DNA from: CAYPZU01 sp964415395
GTDB lineage: Bacteria; Chlamydiota; Chlamydiia; Chlamydiales; SM23-39
DNA: 38,006 nt
Direction of reading: 5' to 3'
NCBI GenBank assembly: GCA_964415395.1
Contig: CAYPZU010000013.1
Span: 1 to 38,006 of the forward strand
The translations under genes and the position numbers were made by a program. Below the pieces are notes generated by a model. It made no database searches. It saw only the letters and a list, made by a program, of their open reading frames with translations, and was not told the origin of the DNA. Each line of letters opens with the position of its first letter. Within the stretch, counting starts at the first letter, position 1. Of the stretch, positions 32,625-38,006 are shown piece after piece.

Positions 32625-33071
32625 TTATTCGCGGGTCGTATGGAAAACGGTGATTTTGCGCCCTTCCCAAAATCCGGTCTGGCCAGTTGGGATGAAGTGG
32701 GTCGATAGAGCAGGGGCCGGAAGACCGAAGAGAGAGGCTGCGGCAAGCTGGGTGCGATAGCGCACGTTGTCGCTGCGGACTCTTAAGGCATGGGAAGAGG
32801 CGGCAGCTCTTGCGCGCGCCTGAAGGATTTCGATGCCGGCTTCAAGCTGAAGGTAGGTTTTCTTCCAGCTTTTGCCGGGCTGTTTGGCCCCCTCAGCCAG
32901 AAAACCAAATTTCTTTTCAGCAAGAGGCTTCCAGATTGCATCGTCAGCCGAAACTGCTTTAACCGCTCTCGAAACTAAAGCGCACTGATTTAAACTGTCC
33001 GCATCTAAAAAAGCGCAGACACTGAAAAGAGCATCCTCAGAGAGCTTTGAAAAAGGCGGCTGCACAGTCAT
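32625..33071 (-). CDS. F-box protein (eukaryotic-like, candidate ubiquitin-pathway effector)
   Basis: This 148-residue protein starts at ATG 33071. Residues 8-50 match the F-box: F-S-K-L-S-E-D-A-L-F-S-V-C-A-F-L-D-A-D-S-L-N-Q-C-A-L-V-S-R, ending A-I-W-K-P-L. F-box domains bind Skp1 of host SCF ubiquitin ligases, and amoeba-associated chlamydiae and Legionella encode such proteins. The C-terminal half is helical and unassigned; it would normally hold the substrate-binding part but is short here. No signal peptide is visible, as expected for type III secretion. The ribosome site is weak. Confidence 0.85.
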   Translation of the reverse strand: MTVQPPFSKLSEDALFSVCAFLDADSLNQCALVSRAVKAVSADDAIWKPLAEKKFGFLAEGAKQPGKSWKKTYLQLEAGIEILQARARAAASSHALRVRSDNVRYRTQLAAASLFGLPAPALSTHFIPTGQTGFWEGRKITVFHTTRE

Positions 33072-33081
33072 GGCCAAAAGA

Positions 33082-33507
33082 TTATCTCTCTAATGAATTG
33101 TAGGCGAGGAAATCTCTGGCGTTGATGCTTTCCTGAAAAGCGGGCTTTTCGTGGAAGCAGTGGATCGTCAGGCTCAGCGAAGGATAATGGAGCCGGGAGA
33201 TGGTTCCCGTTTTTTCGTTGCCTTCCGTTTTTGAGTGGACCACGGTGCGCTCTTTCGAAGTGTCTTTCTCGCTGAGAACCGCAAAGTGGGTATAGCCGTG
33301 GCGGACTGCCAATTCGGCCGCGCGCCGCAGGGCGAATTTCTTCACCTTTTCCGGCGCGGTGTATTCATTGGCGCGGAACGTGACGACGAAGGTGTCTTCC
33401 GCAAGGCGGTAATCAGAATAGCCGTTCGCGAAAATCCCTTCTTTCTGATAGTCCGTCGCACAGGAAGCGAGAGCGATAAGCGGAAGGAGGAAGAGGAACT
33501 TAGTCAT
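33082..33507 (-). CDS. Small lipoprotein
   Basis: This 141-residue protein has a signal peptide with lipobox L-I-A-L-A-S-C (Cys at residue 16), so it is probably anchored in a membrane by lipidation. The mature part is a small alpha/beta domain: F-V-V-T-F-R-A-N-E-Y-T, then a helix with A-L-R-R-A-A-E-L-A-V-R-H-G-Y-T-H-F-A-V-L-S. That helix-strand pattern resembles the CC0125/CC1285-type lipoprotein family. The ATG overlaps the preceding gene's end, with its stop at 33500-33502, so translation is probably coupled. Function is unknown. Confidence 0.8.
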   Translation of the reverse strand: MTKFLFLLPLIALASCATDYQKEGIFANGYSDYRLAEDTFVVTFRANEYTAPEKVKKFALRRAAELAVRHGYTHFAVLSEKDTSKERTVVHSKTEGNEKTGTISRLHYPSLSLTIHCFHEKPAFQESINARDFLAYNSLER

Positions 33508-34342
33508 GGGTCACCGTTTCGAGGAATTGTCTGGTCAGATCGCTGGATTTCTGCTGATAGGAAGAGAGGATCGATGCGATCTTTTCTTCCTGCGGGTTTT
33601 GCGGTTTTTGCTTGCCCTTCACGAGGGCCATCAGGTCGCCAAAATCGCGCTGCTGGGTTAGCCTTTTGTCGAAACTTTTCGAGGCGAGCTCGACGGCCCC
33701 TTTAAGGGATTCGTCCTGAAAGCTTTTCGAAGCTTCCGCCATCCGGTCCATTTTCTGCATGCGGAGGGCGATCTGTTTGTCCTGTCTATTCGAGATTTGC
33801 TCGTTTTCGATCAAAGGCATGTCGAGATGGAGCGCCTTGTATTCGTATTCGAGGTCGAGGTCGATGAGGCGGTTTTCGTCGGCATTGGCTCCGGAGAGAG
33901 GAGCCATTGTCCGGAAGCGGGCGAGCTGATGCCAGGCTTGCTCTTCCTCAGGAGAAAGCGAAGAGGCTGCGCTGCGCACTTTTTGCGCGAAGGCGTCGTC
34001 GGATGTAAGGGCTTCGATGAGGATCGAATTTCTTTCTTTTTGGAGCTGCATCCCCTGTTCTTCCCACTGGTTCAGGTTCGGGACGGGTTGAATCGAGGCG
34101 CGCATGTCGGCAAGGCCGGAGAGCTGGCTTTCGCTTTGGACCTGTTTATACGATTCGTCGAGTTCGGTGAAGAGTTCGTCGTAAGCGCCTTTTTGGTAGT
34201 CAGCGCGAATGCGGGAAATGGAGTCGGCCCCAAGCTGGAGGGAGGGGAGCGTTTGCTCGGCTGCGGGTTGCGGAGCGTCCTGAGCGAGAAGCGGCGACGC
34301 GGCGCAGAGGATTGAAGATAAAATTATGCTTATAGATTTCAT
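33500..34342 (-). CDS. Secreted helical protein of unknown function
   Basis: I start this 280-residue protein at ATG 34342, where AAAGAGG lies upstream and a signal peptide follows (M-K-S-I-S-I-I-L-S-S-I-L-C-A-A-S-P-L-L-A-Q). A longer frame to 34483 reads through AT-rich leader and is unlikely. The mature protein is Gln/Glu/Ser-rich and helical, with predicted coiled regions, and lacks Cys. No family is recognisable. It is the first gene of a pair with the lipoprotein (overlap of 8 bases), so both may act in the periplasm or outer membrane. Confidence 0.8.
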   Translation of the reverse strand: MKSISIILSSILCAASPLLAQDAPQPAAEQTLPSLQLGADSISRIRADYQKGAYDELFTELDESYKQVQSESQLSGLADMRASIQPVPNLNQWEEQGMQLQKERNSILIEALTSDDAFAQKVRSAASSLSPEEEQAWHQLARFRTMAPLSGANADENRLIDLDLEYEYKALHLDMPLIENEQISNRQDKQIALRMQKMDRMAEASKSFQDESLKGAVELASKSFDKRLTQQRDFGDLMALVKGKQKPQNPQEEKIASILSSYQQKSSDLTRQFLETVTHD

Positions 34343-34400
34343 AACAACCTCTTTATTATTCGCGACTATAGTATTATAGATATGGATAAAAAGAAACCGG

Positions 34401-35378
34401 TTATATATACCAGCTAAGAACGAAGACGCCGCTACTAAATTTTTGAGAATTGCGGCCCGCGAGCGTAAACCAATAACCGCCAATAATGCCTATATTTTCG
34501 TTAAAATTATATTCGATAGCCGGAGCGAGCTGGAACTGAACCGAAGAGCCTCCTCCCACTTTAGCGGGAGAGCCGTCGGGAGCGGTCCCGGGGTTCCCTT
34601 TGAAGCGGGTCTTACCGGCCCATGTGCCGATGACGTCCATTGCAAGCACCCAATTCTGGGTGAGGGTAAATTCCATCCCGAGGTCGGTTCTAAAACTTTG
34701 AGAAGGATAGACGGTTCCGCGCGTTCCTTTTCCGCCGCCATAGGCGTTGAGGCCTTTGACGCGGACTGACGTGGGGACGTTGTAGGTCAGGCCCAGGCGG
34801 GTGTCGAAGAAGTGGCCGCGGCCAACATAGACGATTTGAGCCCAGCAGAGAACGAAGCTAGTGACGTAAGAGCCCGCTCCCCCGACTTGAGTGCCGAGCT
34901 TTATGGGTTTCAGGTTATCGTACTTTCCGGTTGGAAACGTTTCGTTGAACTCGATTTTGATCGATGTGGTCCAGTCGGTGGGTTTCACTCCCATTTGAAA
35001 GAGCTGAATATCGATTCCGGCGGAAAGATCTCCAAACGCCCAGTTCGCCGCATGTTCGGTAAAGTTGTAATAGACTGTAGGCGTAATATCGAAATCCATG
35101 ATCGAATTGAGGCCCATTTGATAGAAAGGCTGGAAATAAGCGCTCCAGAAAGTCTCCTGCTTCACAGGCTTCCAATCCCGGTTGTAGGCAGCTGTATTGG
35201 CTGTGAGAAAGAAATAGGGTTCAATGTAATAGTGGCCTGGCGGAATCGTAATCCCTGAAGGCGCGAAAATCGGCCCGGTCAGCCAGGGCGCCTTCACCTC
35301 GTCGAGATAGGGAAGGGCGGCTTTATCCGCAGAGAGCGCAGCGGCGAAAAGGAGAGGCGCAAAAAGGAATTTCCTCAT
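34401..35378 (-). CDS. Outer-membrane beta-barrel protein
   Basis: This 325-residue protein starts at ATG 35378 with a signal peptide (M-R-K-F-L-F-A-P-L-L-F-A-A-A-L-S-A). The mature sequence alternates short amphipathic beta strands with turns: G-H-Y-Y-I-E-P-Y-F-F, D-F-D-I-T-P-T-V-Y-Y-N-F-T, T-S-I-K-I-E-F-N-E-T-F-P, I-E-Y-N-F-N-E-N-I-G-I-I-G-G-Y-W-F. It ends V-L-S-W-Y-I, an aromatic/aliphatic barrel end. About 12 strands seem present. The pattern resembles phenol-degradation MetA-like outer-membrane proteins, which are general porin-type barrels, but I cannot name a substrate. The longer frame to 35600 would overlap the next gene's start. Confidence 0.85.
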   Translation of the reverse strand: MRKFLFAPLLFAAALSADKAALPYLDEVKAPWLTGPIFAPSGITIPPGHYYIEPYFFLTANTAAYNRDWKPVKQETFWSAYFQPFYQMGLNSIMDFDITPTVYYNFTEHAANWAFGDLSAGIDIQLFQMGVKPTDWTTSIKIEFNETFPTGKYDNLKPIKLGTQVGGAGSYVTSFVLCWAQIVYVGRGHFFDTRLGLTYNVPTSVRVKGLNAYGGGKGTRGTVYPSQSFRTDLGMEFTLTQNWVLAMDVIGTWAGKTRFKGNPGTAPDGSPAKVGGGSSVQFQLAPAIEYNFNENIGIIGGYWFTLAGRNSQKFSSGVFVLSWYI

Positions 35379-35454
35379 TTTTTTAATGTACTGTTGGAGG
35401 GTGCGATTTTCAACTATTCTTTTTGAAAAATAGACTCCCGGGTATGATGGACGC

Positions 35455-35892
35455 ATGCGTTGGCTGGCGATTCTATTAGCAATTCCCATTTTGGCCTTTC
35501 CCGCTTTGAAAAAGGCGCAGATCAACATGGCTGGAGAGACGATCTGGGTCGAGGTCGCCGACCGGGAGCGGACGCGGGCGAAAGGATTGATGGGCCGCAA
35601 AGCGCTTGAAGACGGCTACGGAATGCTTTTCGTCTATGACCAGCCGCAGATCCTTTCGTTTTGGATGAAAGACACCCTGATTCCCCTCTCTGTAGGTTTT
35701 TTCGATCAGGAAAAAATTTTATTCCAGATCGTCGACATGAATCCGCCGGAGGATAATGGCAATCCGCCCTCCTACCAAAGTAAAGCGCCGGGCAAATACG
35801 CCCTGGAAGTGCCGCAAGGGTGGTTTAAGAAAAACCAGATCGTCCCGGGCATGAAATTTTCTTTCCTCGATCCGTCCGATTGGTTAGAATAG
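35455..35892 (+). CDS. DUF192-family secreted protein
   Basis: This 145-residue protein has an N-terminal signal-like helix (residues 1-17) and a DUF192 domain: V-E-V-A-D-R-E-R-T-R-A-K-G-L-M-G-R, G-M-L-F-V-Y, FWMKDTLIPLSVGFFD, and a final L-E-V-P-Q-G-W-F. The family is a small beta-rich exported domain of unknown biochemical role. The ATG at 35455 has TATGAT only 6 bases upstream. If that is the -10, the message is leaderless. The symporter gene follows 19 bases later in the same direction. Confidence 0.9.
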   Translation: MRWLAILLAIPILAFPALKKAQINMAGETIWVEVADRERTRAKGLMGRKALEDGYGMLFVYDQPQILSFWMKDTLIPLSVGFFDQEKILFQIVDMNPPEDNGNPPSYQSKAPGKYALEVPQGWFKKNQIVPGMKFSFLDPSDWLE

Positions 35893-35911
35893 ACCCTTTT
35901 TGGAGACGGCT

Positions 35912-37192
35912 ATGCAGAAAAAACACAAACGCCCCTGGGGTGTATTTTTAGCGATCCTGCTTGGGGTCCTCTTCGGCTCGTGGGTCGGAAAAGACGCCGG
36001 ACTATTCGGGATTACGTTTTACGGCATCGTCGACGTTTTAGGCACGATCTTCCTGAACGCTTTGACGCTGGTCGTCGTCCCGCTGGTTTCCTCCTCGATC
36101 ATCACGGGAATCTCCCGAATCGGCAGCGACAGCGCCTTCGGCAGGCTGGGCGGCAAAATGTTCGGGTTCTACCTGAGCACCAGCCTGATCGCCATTTTGA
36201 TCGGCCTCTTCTTCGTAAACCTGATCCAGCCGGGAGCCTCCCAATTCATCCCGCCGGCGACAGAAGCTGAATCGCTCCAGCTCTCCAACTTGAAGGAGAG
36301 CCTTTCGAACCACGGGATTGAGACATTCATCAGCGTTCTGATGCAGATCGTCCCATCCAACGTCTTGCTGGCGTTCAGCCACGGCCAGATGCTGGGCATG
36401 ATCTTCTTCAGCATCCTCTTCGGATACGCGGTCTCGAAGATCGACGAGCAGCCCTCGTCTATCGTGAGAGGCTTCTTCCAGGGCATATTCCAGACGATGA
36501 TCCAGGTGACCCATCTGATCATGAAGATGCTCCCTTACGGGGTGTTCTGCTTGGTCGCGAAGGTCTTTATGACAACCGGGATCGGCTCATTGAAGTCGGT
36601 CGCCCTCTTCTCCCTGACTGCTCTTTTAGGCCTCGCTGCGTTCATGTTCATTGCGCTGCCTCTGATGTTGAAATACGTCGCGAAAGTGAAGCCGGGCCGC
36701 CATTTCAAAGCGATGAGCCCTGCTCTGGTAACAGCCTTTTCCACCAGCTCTTCCTCGGCGACCCTGCCGGTGACGATCGACTGCGTAGAGAAGCGAGCCG
36801 GCGTGTCGAACAAGATCTGCAGCCTTGTCGTTCCTCTTGGCACCTCGATCAATATGTCGGGATCCGCTCTCTATGAGTGTGTGGCGGCGATGTTCGTGGC
36901 CCAGGCCTATGGAATCGACCTCTCCTTCACAACGCAGTTTCTCGTCGTTGTGATGTCTTTAGTCACATCGATCGGCGTCGCAGGCGTCCCGTCGGCGAGC
37001 CTCGTCGCTATTCTGGTGATCCTGAAAGTGATCGGCCTCCCCGCTGAAGGGATCGGGCTCTTTGTCGCCGTCGACAGGCTTCTCGATATGTGCCGCACTA
37101 CGGTCAACGTCTTCAGCGATAGCTGCTGCGCGATCCTGGTGGCCAGAACCGAAGGCGAAGAAAACGTGCTAGCGAAAGACACCTACGAATAG
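35912..37192 (+). CDS. SLC1-type dicarboxylate/amino acid:cation symporter
   Basis: This 426-residue protein starts at ATG 35912, 7 bases after GGAG; an in-frame TTG at 35900 is less likely. It has the glutamate-transporter fold. Eight membrane helices are preceded by the family opening L-F-G-S-W-V-G and then N-A-L-T-L-V-V-V-P-L-V. The hairpin motif is AFSTSSSSATLPVTIDC, the helix-7 motif is S-I-N-M-S-G-S-A-L-Y-E, and the substrate-binding helix near the end reads D-R-L-L-D-M-C-R-T-T-V-N-V. The Arg-Thr-x-x-N in the last motif is compatible with dicarboxylate or acidic amino acid transport, driven by Na+ or H+. Such importers suit a host-dependent bacterium. Confidence 0.93.
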   Translation: MQKKHKRPWGVFLAILLGVLFGSWVGKDAGLFGITFYGIVDVLGTIFLNALTLVVVPLVSSSIITGISRIGSDSAFGRLGGKMFGFYLSTSLIAILIGLFFVNLIQPGASQFIPPATEAESLQLSNLKESLSNHGIETFISVLMQIVPSNVLLAFSHGQMLGMIFFSILFGYAVSKIDEQPSSIVRGFFQGIFQTMIQVTHLIMKMLPYGVFCLVAKVFMTTGIGSLKSVALFSLTALLGLAAFMFIALPLMLKYVAKVKPGRHFKAMSPALVTAFSTSSSSATLPVTIDCVEKRAGVSNKICSLVVPLGTSINMSGSALYECVAAMFVAQAYGIDLSFTTQFLVVVMSLVTSIGVAGVPSASLVAILVILKVIGLPAEGIGLFVAVDRLLDMCRTTVNVFSDSCCAILVARTEGEENVLAKDTYE

Positions 37193-37212
37193 ATCATCTA
37201 AAGGTGAATTAT

Positions 37213-37257
37213 TAACAGGATCCGCGCGGCCTGCGCACTGGCAGGCTTGACAGGATA
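37213..37257 (-). repeat. Dispersed palindromic repeat, copy 2
   Basis: Read on the minus strand it gives TATCCTGTCA, hairpin GCCTGC-CAGTGC-GCAGGC, then GGATCCTGTTA. It shares both flanks with 27327-27372 but not the hairpin sequence. It lies behind the symporter gene and may act as a terminator. Confidence 0.7.
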
Positions 37258-37279
37258 TATAAGGCGGATTCCTATTCTG

Positions 37280-37906
37280 CTAGGAATTGGATTCGAGGAA
37301 GTTGATCATGTCGAGCGCTTGCTGCTCGGCGTCGAATAGATAGCTCGGATCGGCTGGCGCGTTGATGTAGTTCTGATAATCCTGCTCGATCTGGTTGATG
37401 TAGATGAGAAGCGGAGGGCTAAGGCTCGGCCCCATCGCCTGGCAGAAGCTCTGAATGAGCTGGATCATGCCGAGAATCTGATTATTGTCTTTAGTCTGGG
37501 AAGCGAGGTTCATGATCAGGAATTCAAGAGTTCCTTCCGCAAGAGCTTTGAAACTTTCTTTTCCTGGATTGGGCGGGATCGCGTCGCCGCTTATAGTTGT
37601 TAGCGCGCGCTGCACGGCTTGCAGTGAGCCGCTGTTCGGATTGGCAAAATAGGCAGAAAACGCCTGATAAAGGCTTGGAGATCCGAAGCTGTTCTCAAAA
37701 TCAAAACCAAATCTTCCCCCTGCTTCTTCAGCAAGGAATGATGCGGCTTGAATTTCTCCCCAAAGCGTGCTGCGGAGTGATGGATTCGTGAGAGACGCCT
37801 GGAGCTGGGTTGAAATTTGATTGAGAAAATCTTGCCAGAATGTGCTGTCAGATGCCGTTTGTTGATCAGTTATATAAAGAGGATGCGTTTCAGGGATCGT
37901 CATCAT
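37280..37906 (-). CDS. Unknown 208-residue protein
   Basis: I do not recognise this soluble protein. It is Gln/Ser/Ala-rich and helical, with F-W-Q-D-F-L-N-Q-I, a Gly-rich turn (E-E-A-G-G-R-F-G-F) and a Pro-rich patch near the middle. It lacks Cys-rich motifs, a signal peptide and long membrane segments; a chlamydial secreted protein is possible. The start is ATG 37906 or 37903. Both lie directly after a terminator-like hairpin and have no Shine-Dalgarno, so the start is uncertain. Confidence 0.7.
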   Translation of the reverse strand: MMTIPETHPLYITDQQTASDSTFWQDFLNQISTQLQASLTNPSLRSTLWGEIQAASFLAEEAGGRFGFDFENSFGSPSLYQAFSAYFANPNSGSLQAVQRALTTISGDAIPPNPGKESFKALAEGTLEFLIMNLASQTKDNNQILGMIQLIQSFCQAMGPSLSPPLLIYINQIEQDYQNYINAPADPSYLFDAEQQALDMINFLESNS

Positions 37907-37915
37907 AAAAATAAA

Positions 37916-37936
37916 CGCGGGAGAATCTCTCCCGCG
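37916..37936 (-). terminator. Intrinsic terminator after the right-edge gene
   Basis: Perfect 9-bp stem CGCGGGAGA/TCTCCCGCG with a 3-base loop, followed on the minus strand by TTTATTTTT. It lies between the partial gene at the right edge and the start of the 208-residue gene. Confidence 0.85.
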
Positions 37937-37950
37937 CAAGACCGTTCGTA

Positions 37951-38006
37951 TTAGGGGTTGTTGAAGAGAGTTTCGAGGTCGGTAACGAAAGAAGACCAGC
38001 CTGTGC
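37951..38006 (-). CDS. C-terminal end of an unknown gene, cut by the right edge
   Basis: One minus-strand frame entering from the right edge ends T-G-W-S-S-F-V-T-D-L-E-T-L-F-N-N-P with TAA at 37951-37953. A terminator follows 14 bases later, which supports a real gene end. The 17 visible residues are too few to assign; the F-V-T-D-L...L-x-N-P pattern vaguely echoes the next gene (F-L-N-Q-I...T-N-P), so the two could be paralogues. Confidence 0.55.
   Translation of the reverse strand, partial: TGWSSFVTDLETLFNNP

Overview
The window looks like a chromosomal segment of a Chlamydiae member, most likely one of the amoeba-associated 'environmental' chlamydiae (Parachlamydiales-like). The evidence is a very short Lys/Arg-rich histone-like protein, a large autotransporter, an SmpB/DnaN/RecF neighbourhood, eukaryotic-type domains (F-box, probable SH2), effector-like paralogues, and short dense operons of mixed strand. 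No gene here is diagnostic at genus level. The coding DNA is moderately GC-rich, and intergenic regions are strikingly AT-rich.

Left arm (1-6230, minus strand): a tightly coupled three-gene operon of large proteins of unknown function. The second and third genes are paralogues. They share an N-terminal region that can be read as ADP-ribosyltransferase-like, and the complete copy continues into a degenerate helical-repeat region. This is the best candidate for an undescribed effector system in the window. The third gene carries a 10-base assembly gap and runs off the left edge. It is followed by a 213-bp direct repeat made of small hairpins (6345-6843).

Centre-left (6903-14173): a membrane protein and a TsaC/Sua5 enzyme, then divergently TspO-like, TMEM14-like and beta-propeller genes. 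Facing them is a gene whose C-terminal third looks like an SH2 domain. Then come a 56-residue protein, an APC transporter, a nitroreductase and the histone-like gene.

Centre (14174-25312): an AT-rich gap, then a roughly 180-nt rod-like RNA candidate (probable 6S RNA) directly upstream of rarA. Next are a chlamydial-type unknown protein, a TerC protein and smpB, converging on a 1243-residue Gly-rich autotransporter. A Mut7-C protein and the dnaN-recF operon follow.

Right arm (25358-38006): pgi; tRNA-Pro with an unusual three-hairpin element behind it; an unknown gene with trmB; exbB-exbD; a putative membrane effector; upp; and tRNA-Leu followed by a tandem array in which the tRNA 3' end and the same three-hairpin element recur. 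Then come an F-box protein, three envelope or secreted proteins, a DUF192 protein, an SLC1-type symporter, an unknown protein and the end of one more gene. The tRNA-linked element and the 6S candidate are the most notable RNA-level observations.
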